Source: Clytia hemisphaerica (Eukaryota > Cnidaria > Hydrozoa > Leptothecata > Clytiidae). Taken from it: DNA of 64,000 nt. Below the pieces are notes generated by a model. The model made no database searches. It had not been told where the DNA came from and saw only the letters and a program-made list of their open reading frames with translations. Of this stretch, positions 34,312-45,050 are shown piece after piece (position 1 is the first letter of the stretch; every line of letters starts with the position of its first letter). Made by a program: the position numbers and the translations under genes. The stretch is taken from NCBI GenBank assembly GCA_902728285.1, contig CACVBU010000714.1, forward strand, positions 248,001-312,000, in the 5' to 3' direction.

Positions 34312-36177
34312 GAAATACTTTTAGCTGTCTAGTATACAATAAATTTATACACCAAATTGCTGTTCGGATCCGATACTATACTTCAGTATATCCCAAAATA
34401 AGGTTTCAGATAGCTTAAAATAAAGCTTTTCAGTTTTTCCTTTAGCAGCAGTAAATATTTTCAGAAACTAACATATTAGGATCCTGATAAGATCCAAGGG
34501 GAGGGGTGTTTGTGTAATCGTTTCACAACAAACAAGAAACCCATTTTAATAAGGCACCTGCTGAGAATATAACCCCTTGGGATATTACAATGTATATTTT
34601 ATGCACTTAATTCAACTCTTTCGTAGACTGACGAAACTCAAGGATTATTTAAGAACATTTTTAAGCCTTAGTAGACTTAGTAAATATTCATTTAGGCTTA
34701 AAATCTAAAAATTTAAGAACACCCGACATTAATAATAACCCGGCTTATTAACGTTATAACGTTCTTATAAAAGAAACATGTAGTCCACCCATGCAAGATT
34801 CGAAAAGGAAGATCAAAATTTTACTTTGTCGAGAGGATAAGCCATCCTCGTCAAGAAAAAGATCTCCACAGAAATTGAAGAAAATGAATGTCACTTTTCC
34901 GCTAACTCTTATAAGGGCTCTGACCATAGTGAATTTTTAATATTTGCTACTTACAAAATATAAAGTTCTTCTTGATGTAGCCCAAAAAACTGTGGCATGT
35001 TATACATATTCTGTTACTAGTCTTAGGCCAATTATCCGCGAGTCTGAAAATTTAAGAATCGCAATGAAAAAATTTGATGAAGAAGAAAATGAAGACTTTT
35101 GCGAAGAAGAGTATTTTAACTTTGAAGAGCTTAGTTTCGGCGAAGAAAAAACATTTTGAAAATTTTTTTGCCTAAAAGCTTATTTGCTTCAAAATTTTGA
35201 AAATAATGCTTTTTGACCAATTTTCCATCCCAATTTTTCATAAAAAAACGGAAAAAACTCTTGTCTATTGCTCGTTCCGACATCGACTTTTTAGTTCTGG
35301 CTATCTTCTCTGAGGCTTTTTTCTGACCCCCTGGTGACTTTTCTAACTTATTTACTATGTTTTCTGACTATTTTAAAGTGTTTTAACTTACCTTGAAATA
35401 TCGACCAAATAAAAGAGTTTCTGATCAGAAACCCAGCGCGATATCCATTCCTCAACTCAATTTTCAATAAAATTGGATGTATCATTTTTAAAGGGGAATA
35501 AACACTAGGCCCGGTGTCACAGTAAAATATTACTCCCCAAAATTTATACTCTCCAGTCATTATTTACTGGGAAATAATTACTCCTCAGTAATCTTTTCCC
35601 AGGAAATTATTACTTCCGGGAGTATAAATTTACGCGAAAATAATGACTCCCTTTGGGAAATTTTTACTCCCCTGATAGTATACCAAAAAACTGGTATAGA
35701 TCACGATCAACATTCGGTTTCCGAATCTCTTTTTTCCTGTTTATCATGAATAAATAACAATAACAATATGGAAACTTTTTACTGTTATTGCTCCAGCCAC
35801 GCTGAGCATTAAAATGAGTATCATTCATCGGGCGTTCAAGACTTCAAAAATAATTTCCTGATTTCACTTTCGATTTCGATTTCGATTTCGGATTTTTTGT
35901 AGAGAATCGGGATTTTCGGGTGGAACATTATCTCCTTAATGGTGCGCTCCTATTTTCTTCAACTTAGCAATATTAGCTTCTTGATAAACTGCCACTTTTT
36001 TTAATAAACTGCCACACAAATCGTTGTAGAATTTTCGGCTGACCACGTCAACTTAATCTTGCAGAGTGTTAAAAGGGTGAGAATTTTCTTACACTGTTTG
36101 ATTCCACGTTTTAGTATAGCAAGGCAAGTGTAATCATACCTCACTTGTTTGCTATTCAGTAAAAGAGAGCATACAGC
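34312..36177. other. No gene recognised; repeat fragments
   Basis: 34435-34600 matches the flank of copy 2 (29134-29310). 35450-35700 is related to 29810-29870 and to 40860-41060, with reiterated 'TTACTCCC' phrases. An ORF at 34944-35159 ends in a very acidic tail, but no domain or splice support was seen. Confidence 0.45.
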
Positions 36178-36208
36178 TTGCCTGTGTTATATATCAGGCA
36201 AGCAGCTA
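36176..36208. other. Perfect short hairpin
   Basis: AGCTTGCCTG and CAGGCAAGC flank an AT-rich loop. It sits about 400 bp upstream of the 2A ORF, at the start of its repeat-bearing leader. Could be a transposon subterminal structure. Confidence 0.4.
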
Positions 36209-36367
36209 CAAAACCCAGAGGTTGCATGCGAGCTCCTTGCATCCTCTTACTAAGCTTACTTAACCAACTTAACTTGCTTAACCTGCTTAACCTTGAACCT
36301 ATTATACCAACTAATATATACAAACTATTATTGAATCAAATTAAATTGACTATTATAATATTGAATT

Positions 36368-36466
36368 GTGCGAAGGGAAATCCGCACCTAGAAACTTGTG
36401 CGAAGGAAAATCCGCACCTAAAAACTTGTGCGAAGGAAAATCCGCACCTAGAAACTTATATATTAA
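36368..36466 (+). repeat. 30-bp tandem repeat (about 3.3 units)
   Basis: Unit TGTGCGAAGGAAAATCCGCA plus CCTAGAAACT. Each unit contains the dyad GTGCG/CGCAC. The surrounding open frame (36178-36534) is low-complexity and probably not coding. Confidence 0.8.
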
Positions 36467-36612
36467 AAACCTTGTGCAAACAAAACCTTTCCCTAATACC
36501 TACACCTCTACCTTCTTATATACCAAACACGTGAGATAAAATATATACAAATATTCATATACTTTTTGAAAACGTTTCACCTTACTTTTGCTAAAGCTTA
36601 CAGAATTGCAAT

Positions 36613-37806
36613 ATGATATCTATAGAGGCATATCGTGTGTGTATAGGAAGTTTTGCTTTAACAGCTCAGAAAAATGTGAAAGGTATTTCTAAATCTATTA
36701 AAATTGGCTCTAACCTTTCAGATAATGCTCTTACTAAACTATTGAAACCAGTCAGATTTTTAGCCCTTTTTGCACTTCTTTTCTTTGCAATTCCAAAGTC
36801 GTATGAGACAACCTTTTTTCAGACACACCTAGATTCTGTCCATCTTTCAAAAAATGGTATTTTTTTTCAATATCCAAATGCAGCATTTGATTCAGGAGAT
36901 CCAAACCTTATTTTTCTCAAAGTTAATTATACCCTTCTATTATCAGGTGATATTGAACTAAACCCAGGTCCAAGAACAACTAAAGAAAACAAAAGTGATC
37001 AAGGGTCTGCTACGTACATTGATTTTACAGACATGACCAATTATCAAGTATCTAAAGCTGTTTTAGGTTCCTTTAACCAGGCTAACATAGATTTATTTGG
37101 GCAAACCGCAGGAACACAATGTAGTGCAAATTCTTTGTATGCGATATTCTGGTCTCATTTTCGACGTGTTTCTATTTGGAAAACTACAGACCTAGATAGA
37201 ATTTTAATTGAAGGTGATAGGTTGTATAAGTTGTTGAATACAAATGATTATTTATCTGTCGATGAAATGCCACGATTTATCGAAACTAACGGTATTATCA
37301 CCGAACTTGACTTTTTAAATTTAGAGACTGGCGAAGCTAAACTAATTGATGACTACCCCACGCTACAAATTCCACTGAGTACTACTGAAAGTCCTGAATT
37401 TAATACCTTAATGATTATTGGCGGTTTTACTATAGCTATTATGAAAAGGTCCGAATGTTTCTTTGTCTTTGATTCACACAGCCGGGACAGCCGTGGATTA
37501 CTAGTTGAAAATGGAGATGGAGCTTCGTGCCTTTTAAAGTTTGATAATATTTTTGAACTTGAAAAATATGTTAAATTTTTTTATTTAGAGTTTCGGGAAA
37601 AAGAATTTCAACATTTTCAAATCCAATTTATTCAAATTAATGAACCAACTGAAGAGCTAAAAAGAATTCTTCAACTAAGTTATTCTCGATTTGTAAAGAA
37701 AAATTCCAGTGCGACAGCTAAAAAACGTAAAAATAATTGTGCTGATGGAAATACTAGAAAGCGACAAAAAACACGTCAGCAACTTATAATTTACACCGTA
37801 TTTTGA
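36613..37806 (+). CDS. 2A-like peptide fused to a C76-like cysteine protease domain
   Basis: Single-exon 397-residue ORF. Residues 1-119 include a hydrophobic stretch (about 49-60). They end in SGDIELNPGP (111-120), an exact match to the D(V/I)ExNPGP ribosome-skipping consensus, so translation is predicted to release a 119-residue leader and restart at Pro120. The downstream 278 residues have AGTQCSANSL (Cys170) and, 117 residues later, FDSHSRD (Asp287-Ser-His289). This Cys...Asp-x-His arrangement, with a Gln (156) upstream of the Cys as a possible oxyanion residue, is that of the C76-type deubiquitinase fold known from herpesvirus tegument proteins and related cellular or transposon proteins. 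The C-terminus is basic (KKRK, RKRQKTR), a likely nuclear localisation signal. A transposon-borne gene is likely, because the 3' flank is shared with MITEs. The protease assignment is inferred from motif spacing. Confidence 0.75.
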   Translation: MISIEAYRVCIGSFALTAQKNVKGISKSIKIGSNLSDNALTKLLKPVRFLALFALLFFAIPKSYETTFFQTHLDSVHLSKNGIFFQYPNAAFDSGDPNLIFLKVNYTLLLSGDIELNPGPRTTKENKSDQGSATYIDFTDMTNYQVSKAVLGSFNQANIDLFGQTAGTQCSANSLYAIFWSHFRRVSIWKTTDLDRILIEGDRLYKLLNTNDYLSVDEMPRFIETNGIITELDFLNLETGEAKLIDDYPTLQIPLSTTESPEFNTLMIIGGFTIAIMKRSECFFVFDSHSRDSRGLLVENGDGASCLLKFDNIFELEKYVKFFYLEFREKEFQHFQIQFIQINEPTEELKRILQLSYSRFVKKNSSATAKKRKNNCADGNTRKRQKTRQQLIIYTVF

Positions 37807-37996
37807 CAAAGCGAATAGGATTTAGTGATTTTGTTTTTTAACGGTATATTTTTTGTGGAAAATTTTAGTTTCTATCTGCCATTTGTAGTAAAAACAGGCG
37901 GGTCGCTCATTGCCGCTCAACTTTGGTGGGATGGGGACTTCAAATCCCACCAAGGAGATTCAATTCTAGCCCTTCGGGTTTATATTTCATTGGTTG
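37807..37996 (+). mobile_element. 3' end of a hAT-like element, matching MITEs at 43.3 and 43.8 kb
   Basis: From just before the ORF's stop (CACCGTATTTTGA) to ...TTCATTG at about 37996, the sequence aligns with the 3' two-thirds of the MITEs at 43318-43591 and 43838-44124. Shared phrases are TTTTAGTTTC, AGGCGGGTCGCTCA, CAACTTTGGT and CTAGCCCTTCGGG. The matching 5' terminus (CATTGAGTTTCAAGCC) was not found upstream of the ORF. Confidence 0.65.
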
Positions 37997-38546
37997 GGTC
38001 CGTGTGGAGTGCATAAACATAAACGCGGGAAAACACGGAACTCGAAAATTTGCGTCGTCCTTGCATAAAATCAAAACAAGAATTCTCGGCTCGGGATCGA
38101 GATGAAGTGTTAGTGAACTAAAATTGTTCAAATTGAAATTATTTTGATAAACCCCTAGAACCCTAAACAAAAGCAAAAAAGCTTCTAAAATACCTCAAGT
38201 CTCAAGAATCTCTAATTAACGGTAGTATCAACCATCTTTTAGTTTAGAAAGGTAATCCCCTTTCTTCAAAAGGTTTTCTTCTTGCAGCCAAAATCAAAGA
38301 AAGCTAAGTTTCAAGCCAGTCTTGCAAACAGGGATGTATAATAAAATGATTCCAAGAATATATTAATCAATAATCTCGTGAAATTTAAGATTTAGAAATA
38401 AAATAATGGAAAAATATTTTTGCTACATCATTATTTAAAAATCTAACAAAGTTCTAAGTTTGTGGAAATTTTCAACAAAACTACAGTATGATAAAATGTG
38501 TAACAGACGTTAAATCACGATAAAAAAAGCGGTTTTCGTCTAACAG
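37997..38546. other. No gene recognised
   Basis: AT-rich non-coding DNA. Nothing recognisable. Confidence 0.45.
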
Positions 38547-38760
38547 GCTATAGAAGACGATGCTATCGTCCGTTTAAGAATTCAGTTAACGCGAGAAAAT
38601 AGTCAGGGCGGTTTACGGGAAAAAAGTGGCGGTCGAATTTTGGAACAAAACGCTGTAAACACCTCCGCCTCGAGCTAACCACCCGTTCACAAATTTTTCC
38701 CGCCTCCTAAACTACTTTCTTTTAGTGATCTTTGTGTAGATGATAGGATCGTCTAATCCT
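38547..38760. repeat. Possible MITE with GACGATGCTATCGTC palindrome
   Basis: The left part contains the palindrome GACGATGCTATCGTC followed by CGTTTAA. The right part ends with GATGATAGGATCGTCTAATC, an imperfect inverted match. Related sequences are near 17395 and 61042. Confidence 0.4.
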
Positions 38761-38814
38761 TTAGTGCCTTTTTAAAGTCAAAAATCGTATTAAAAGAATA
38801 ATTTGCATTTTAAA

Positions 38815-39501
38815 GGGTAAGTTATGGCATGTCTCAAAAACTTAAAATTACCATAATTTTTAGATCGCATTAGTCAACAGAAAATTACCAAACAAATGAC
38901 TGAACTCGAAGGGTACTATGATGTAGTTTCTAACCTGATGTGTAACCTAATTGTTCTTTCGCTGATTTTCGCGAAAAACCGCAAAAACTGATTATTACGT
39001 AATAATCGATGACGTCACAAAAACTAAAAATTGAATTTCTCAAGAATGGTTTATCCAATTGTCTTCAAACTTTCACCAAAGATGTATCTTACTAACGTCG
39101 ATTATTTGAACAATATAATTTTTCAAAATTTTGATGACGTCAGCAGAAAATAGGATTTTTCGTTTTTTACTAATTTCTGCTGACGTCATCAAAATTTCGA
39201 AACATTTTTTTTTTTCAAATGATCGACTTTAGTAAGATACATCTTTGGTGAAAGTTTGAAGACAATTGGATAAACCATTCTTGAGAAATTCAATTTTTAG
39301 TTTTAGTGACGTCATCGATTATTACGTAATAATCAGTTTTTGCAGTTTTTCGCGAAAATCAGCGAAAAAACAATTAGGTTACACATCAGGTTAGAAACTA
39401 CATCATAGTACCCTTCATGTTCAGTCATTTGTTTGGTTATTTTCTGTCGACTAATGCGATCTAAAAATTATGGTAATTTTAAGACATGCCATAACTTACC
39501 C
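38815..39501. mobile_element. 687-bp near-perfect foldback element
   Basis: Arms of about 340 bp are reverse complements around a centre near 39158. The left arm begins GGGTAAGTTATGGCATGTC and the right arm ends GACATGCCATAACTTACCC. The arms include ATTATTACGTAATAAT and TGACGTCA-type sequences. Only scattered substitutions and short indels separate the arms. No target-site duplication is obvious. Confidence 0.9.
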
Positions 39502-41063
39502 GAGAAGGCATCCTCCTTTTTATTTAACAATTCGCAAAAAGTTTATGCTTGCGAAAAAGATTTTATATTACAGCTTAAAAAGAAAATTCTACATAATCCG
39601 CTGAAATATTTCTTTGTGTTCGTAAAATTTAAAAGAAATCGATCGACACAGGTAATAATCTTGGTAGTCGTTTATTTTTCTCATCGTTGCGTTCAAATCA
39701 ATGTGGTATTGCGGAGGTTTGTGTTTGTCGTTTCTTTGTCATCGAATCGAATAATCGTCTGAGTGAAATACTGTTGCCGGCAACGACGTGCTCCTGAAAA
39801 AAAAGTGTAAAACCTTACATAACATACAAACCAACGATTTTTTAGCACATAAACAAACTGTTGTCTTGATCATGTCCCAAACCTAAAAATTTCTTAAAAA
39901 ATGACATCATAGTTTATGATTTCAAATGCATTAAAAAAGAGGATTATTTGGCGGAATTGTCTGAAAATTTATTTTTTCGCTTGTCCGCTAAATTTAAGTT
40001 TCTCAACCATTCACCAAATTAAATTCTGTATTTTTCGCTCATCCACCAAGCCAAGTTTAAAATTCTCGCCAAAATTGATTCCTACCTTCTTTATTTTATT
40101 CTGTATTTTAGATCTATTTAATCCAATCTCTTATAACGTAAAATTCGCACACGTTTTTACTTTTCAACCTTTGTCTTCGTTCAAATCTTTGTGCTAATAA
40201 TCCTTATAGCTGGAGCTTCCAGCGCAGCTGGTTTATTTTGACATTTAAATTGAATTTAAACTTTTTTCTTGAGTGCGATTTGCTTGGGTTAGAAAATTGA
40301 GAGATATTTTAAAAACCCGGCTACATCTGCATCACTGTTTTCTTTATTTTGAAATTTAATTCAAAAAATTATTGTTCGTAGGGCCTTTTCTTGGCCCAAT
40401 AAAAATTCTAATAAAAAGGCATCTTTCTTGACTACACTGATTTCGAACCACCCCCCCCCCCCGTTTATTCAACCCCGTCTATTATATTTTACAGAAATTT
40501 CGGACCCCCCCCCCTTTTTATATTTGGACCCCTCTATTATTCGGGTCCTTAGAGTAGAATATTTCAACAGGAAAATGAAGATAAAAAATTGCTACAGTGG
40601 GGATAGCATTCTTTGATTTTTTCCCGAACGAATGAAAATGTTCTTGGCGTCACCAGGGGTACAGTTCAACGGGATGGGTGGGGGTAACAACGGGTCACTT
40701 TAACTTGTAGATGATTTTATGGCTAGGTTTTCTTTTACAGCAACCACAACAATAAAGTTTATGGATTACAGTATGCATACATTTTTAAAACGTCTCTACT
40801 TAGCAAGTGACTTCATTGATTGGAATGTCCAAATCGAACGTTTAATTCGAATATGCAATAGTCGGAATTCACCAGGGAGTCATAATTTACTGGGAAAATA
40901 ACACTCCCCCCTAATTAGAGCAAATAAATTTGCAATTTGAAGGGGAGTAATTTTTTCCAAGGGGGAGTAATAATTTCTCAGGTAATTATTACTCCGGGGG
41001 TCATTTTTTCCCGGGAAATTATAACTGAGGGAGTGATTTTTTCCGGGGAGTAAAGATTTACGG
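39502..41063. other. No gene recognised; C-tract elements
   Basis: Contains poly-C tracts (40451-40462, 40506-40514). A 'TTACTCCC/GGGAGTAA' reiterated block at 40870-41055 is related to 35520-35690. Short frames at 39433-39762, 39916-40197 and 40719-40901 lack any recognisable product. Confidence 0.45.
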
Positions 41064-41717
41064 TTACACCGGCGATACCGGGGAGACTTTCTGAGCAAAT
41101 GAGATTTTTTCCTCAAATTTCTTGCAAATTTTATCTCATTCTGAGCTTTCAGCCTCCCCACTTTTACGGTTGTTCGGCCGGACCTTAAAATGACATAAAA
41201 CTCTCAAGCTACAAGTTGTTATTGCACTATGGAATTTTTAATTTCAAAAAACTTCGCACCAAAGTCAAGAAACAAAAACACCAAAGTCCCTCGTAGGGTG
41301 CCTTTTTTGGAAAATTTGGGGAAAAAGTAGAAAATTTGGGAAAATTTTGGAATTTCAGTCCCATTCAAGGTCACTTTTTTCGCAAATTTCGGCAAAACGA
41401 GTCCCACCTAGGGTCCATTTTTCGAACCTCAGCGGAGCACCCCTGTCGGTCGGCAAGGATAGTACCCCCCCCCCCGGGTCTTGCTATTGTTATATTGTGC
41501 TGATAAAACAAAAAATGTTTTTCTTTCCGTCCTTCTGACCAATCTTGCTCCACATCTGTGTCAATCCAATGTGAGAATGCTTGTAAATTAAAATTGATGA
41601 GTAAGCAAACGTTATCACACTTATTTAAAACAAACAAAAGGAAAATTGAAAAAAAAACATAGCATTCGTTGAAATTCCTTTTTTTTTCATTTCAATTTTT
41701 TTTCTTGTCCACGTTAA

Positions 41718-42320
41718 AGGGGAATTAACGTTTGGAATTAACCCTGTGATTTTTTTTCGAAACATTAAAGAGGAAGAAAAATGTGATCGAACAAAAAAAG
41801 AACCACTTCAAAATGTCTTTTATTCATTGAGTTATTTAATCTTTAATTTCTCACAATTTTGACTCTACAATGGAGAAAAACTCCCCCTCTGTGTATTTTG
41901 TGACGTAAAGTGTGCCCCAACTATTCTCACTGTTACACTCTATTTGGTTGTTAAAGAGATATAAAACGTTAGAAATGAATCTTTTTTAGAGTAATTATAG
42001 CAAAACGTTGAAGACATAAAACTAGGAGAATGTAGTTAGTATTCCAAAGGTGCAGTAAATTCTCTAACGGTAAAAAGAAACTCAAAAACTGCATTTTAAA
42101 TCATCATTCACCACTCTTCCCTTATAAAAAAGAGAAACACAGTTCGCACCCTACGTCACATTTTTCGTATCCATAGCAACACAAGAGAATTTTCAAACAA
42201 CTCTTATTCCGGATGTAGAAGAGTAAAGCCCTATAAACCATATATATTTGAAATCGTCTCAATGAGCTCTATTCGAATCTGTCATTTGTTTGTTGACAAA
42301 TTTGAAACGTTAATTCCCCT
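41718..42320. mobile_element. TTAA-flanked MITE (603 bp)
   Basis: Termini AGGGGAATTAACGTTT and AAACGTTAATTCCCCT between TTAA duplications at 41714-41717 and 42321-42324. The paralogous position near 30145 lacks the insertion. The TTAA target suggests a piggyBac- or Kolobok-type family. Confidence 0.8.
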
Positions 42321-42557
42321 TTAAGAATTTTAAACATAGTTAACTATGATTGAATATGATAAAACGGAGAATGCTTTACAACCACCCAGAAAAGCTTTCA
42401 AACTATGTGCGGTTTCATTAATTAAGATGCTTTTTTTTGCTACGGAAGTACATTAGCTACTTAAGGAATTATTTCTTTCATTCGAGTAAGCTTAGTAAGA
42501 CCGAACATTTCCGCCTTAAAACTGATAGACATCTGTGATTCTAATGTCGTCTGACAT

Positions 42558-42629
42558 GGGGATATAGCTCAGTGGTAGAGCATTCGACTGCAGATCGAGA
42601 GGTCCCTGGTTCAAACCCGGGTGTCCCCT
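42558..42629 (+). tRNA. tRNA-Cys (anticodon GCA), second gene
   Basis: Differs from the 30388 gene by one base in the T-stem (CCTGG for CCCGG, giving a T-G wobble with CCGGG). Anticodon, A and B boxes and the downstream T-run are intact. Probably functional. Confidence 0.93.
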
Positions 42630-42922
42630 AAGTTTTAAATTTCTTTTAACTAAATTCATCATATTTCAGAGTTTCATGGTGTGCAGTCTAAAGTCTGAAC
42701 TTTGCATTGTCGTTATTGCGTTTCTTGCGGAACCAATTGTGGCGATAGACATCCAAGAACGCGAAAATTAATTAGCAACACAAAGTCGTGAAAATTCAGA
42801 AAATCTCCATGAAATTCTATAAAAATCCGCGCCACACTTACGTTCCTTTCGAATAAATACCCAATAAGTATAATAATGAAAATAACAATTTATATTGAAT
42901 ACGTGCTCTATCCACTAAAGTA

Positions 42923-43140
42923 CAGGGTGTCCGGAAAAAAGGTATCGAGTTCGAACATGATTCTGAGTGTGTTCTACAAAATGTAAGAAAATATATACCA
43001 ACACAATAATTGTTTTTACAACAGTCATTATGATTAAAAAGAATTAACTTTCTTTAAAATTTTCACGACGTTAAAGTTATTGAGAATTATTTTTTGTAAA
43101 AGTTATGTTCGAACGCGATGCTTTTTTTCTGGACACCCTG
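42923..43140. mobile_element. TA-flanked MITE with CAGGGTGTCC termini
   Basis: Termini CAGGGTGTCCGGAAAAAAGG and GCTTTTTTTCTGGACACCCTG's reverse are inverted repeats, with TA on both sides (42921-42922, 43141-43142). The paralogous empty site CTAAAG-TA-TAAATTT is at 30962-30976. A TA target is typical of Tc1/mariner-like elements. Confidence 0.85.
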
Positions 43141-43317
43141 TATAATCTTCTCAAATGTAACGCAATGAAAAGGTCTATTGTGATCATTTTTTTATAAATT
43201 AAACAGAAGTTTTTACGCTCCCACGAGGGACGCAAACTTACTCTTTTGACTGTATCTCGATTTTTAACAATGACTTTCAGTGCAACCCCTAGGGAATTGA
43301 GTGTCATCTGTTATGTC

Positions 43318-43591
43318 CATTGAGTTTCAAGCCCGAAGGGGTAGAGGTGAATCTCTAGCCTTTCTCAGCCTTAAAATATGCGCCGTATTTTTGATGACGG
43401 ATTGAATCTTGCAATTCCTTTGTTTTTGAGTGATATATTTTTCGAAATTAAGCGGTAAATTTTAGTTTCAATCTGTCATTTGTGTAAAAACCAGGCGGGA
43501 GGCTCAAGGCCGCGCAACTTTGGTAGGATTTGTTGGCTTCAAATCCCATCAAAGAGATTGACTTCTAGCCCTTCGGGCTTATACTTCATTG
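43318..43591. mobile_element. hAT-like MITE, copy 1
   Basis: 274 bp flanked by the 8-bp duplication GTTATGTC (43310-43317 and 43592-43599). Ends are CATTGAGTTTCAAGCC and an inverted ...GGGCTTATACTTCATTG. The paralogous empty site is near 31610-31620. An 8-bp target is typical of hAT elements. Confidence 0.85.
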
Positions 43592-43837
43592 GTTATGTCC
43601 GCTCGATTGTTAATTATTTTAAATGAGTACTCAACTCAAGAGAATAGCGCATCGAGCTGAATCTAAAAATATATTTTATTTTTGACATAATCATTACTCT
43701 GGATGTGTTTGTACGAGTTCCAATCCTATCAACCTTTGTGTTAATCTCTTTTGCACGTTAATTGCATCGTTTGACAAAAGATATATAACAGCTTGCACGT
43801 ATCTTAATTGAGCCGTGTTGAATTGTGGGATTGCAAC

Positions 43838-44124
43838 CATTGAGTTTCAAAACCGAAGGCTAGAGGTCAATCTCTAACCTTTCTCAGGCAAGAAAAATTG
43901 AAGCCTTAAAATATGCGCCGTATTTTTGATGACGGATTGAATCTAGCAATTCCTTTGTTTTCGAGTGATATATTTTTCAAAATGAAGCGGTAAATTTTAG
44001 TTTCAATCTGTCATTTGGGTAAAAACCAGGCGGGTCGCTCAAGGCCGCGCAACTTTGGTAGGATTTGTTGGCTTCAAATCCTACCAAGGAGATTGACCTC
44101 TAGCCTTCGGCTTGAAACTCAATG
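43838..44124. mobile_element. hAT-like MITE, copy 2
   Basis: 287 bp flanked by the 8-bp duplication ATTGCAAC (43830-43837, 44125-44132). Termini are CATTGAGTTTCAAA and CTTGAAACTCAATG. It is very similar to copy 1 over its whole length and inserted about 250 bp from it in the same orientation. Confidence 0.88.
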
Positions 44125-44926
44125 ATTGCAACTCGTACAAATGTCAAAAAAAGTGAAAAGTAATAATTATGACGTATGCGTTGCGGGAACGCTATTGAAG
44201 TGAGTTTTTAATTGTTTCATGTCGTTGACGCAATCTCTAGGGAGCAGAACTCACTTTTTAATAATACTTGGCTTCAGTTGAATAATTAGTTGAAAACTGA
44301 AGCTCAAAGAAAGAGATGAGACGTTTGTTGAGAGTGATGCCATATTGTTTTGGTCGGTTGAACTTCCAAATATCAATATTTTCTTCCAATCTGGTAAGGA
44401 ACTTTTATCTTTTTTTACTTTATTGAGTATTCTTAAGATCTTATCCTTAAATGTATGAATTGTTGCTATTTTTTCGTTTGCTTTTTGCCAGCCAAAGAAA
44501 TTAACTCAAATTAAGTATGTAGAATTAGAAATTTAAATTTAAATTTACATTATCAAGTGTCTGTATAACAGTACATATAGTATAGTACACATATCTTATA
44601 AAAAATATATATCAGAAGCTGTGACTAAACTTCAAACTTCATATCATTGATGATAAGACCAAGATGAGATCTTGTTTATTTTGTGAGAATTTCTTAAAGT
44701 CATTTTCCAGTTTGAATTCTTATAATGGAGCATCATATTGAATCATCCATTAATAATTCAACGTGTCACGTGCGTCAAAGCGAGGCTCGAAAACTGGAAA
44801 CTAACTTACAGCACGAGATTGAACACTTAAAAGTTTTTGAGTCATAATACGTAGACGGTTTCAAGTCGAGAGCGATCGATTCAATGATATACAATAATCA
44901 TGAAAAATACTGAGACATCTCTTGGA

Positions 44927-45050
44927 AATAAAACGGAGGATAAGCTGAAAAATTTCACCATCATAATCTTAATTAGAAAAATGACGACAAAATGTTGATG
45001 TTAAAAATTCTATGATGGTGAAATTTTTCGGATTATCCTTCGTTTTATTT
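44927..45050. repeat. 124-bp hairpin MITE
   Basis: The left arm AAATAAAACGGAGGATAA then AAATTTCACCATCATA is the reverse complement of the right arm TATGATGGTGAAATTT then GGATTATCCTTCGTTTTATT. Loop of about 45 bp. Confidence 0.8.

Larger units (their letters stand above)
41064..44390. repeat. Segmental duplication, copy B (with tRNA-Cys and inserted MITEs)
   Basis: Colinear with 29858-31860 but interrupted by MITEs at 41718-42320, 42923-43140, 43318-43591 and 43838-44124. Homology ends near 44390 (AACTTCCAAATATCAAT), matching about 31840. Confidence 0.8.

Noticed and set aside
34944..35159. 71-residue ORF with an acidic tail
   Set aside because: No homologue recognised, no splice support and repeat-rich surroundings. 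Too weak to call a gene.
36369..36466. CRISPR-like short repeats
   Set aside because: Units are contiguous with no spacers, and the window is eukaryotic. A simple tandem repeat.
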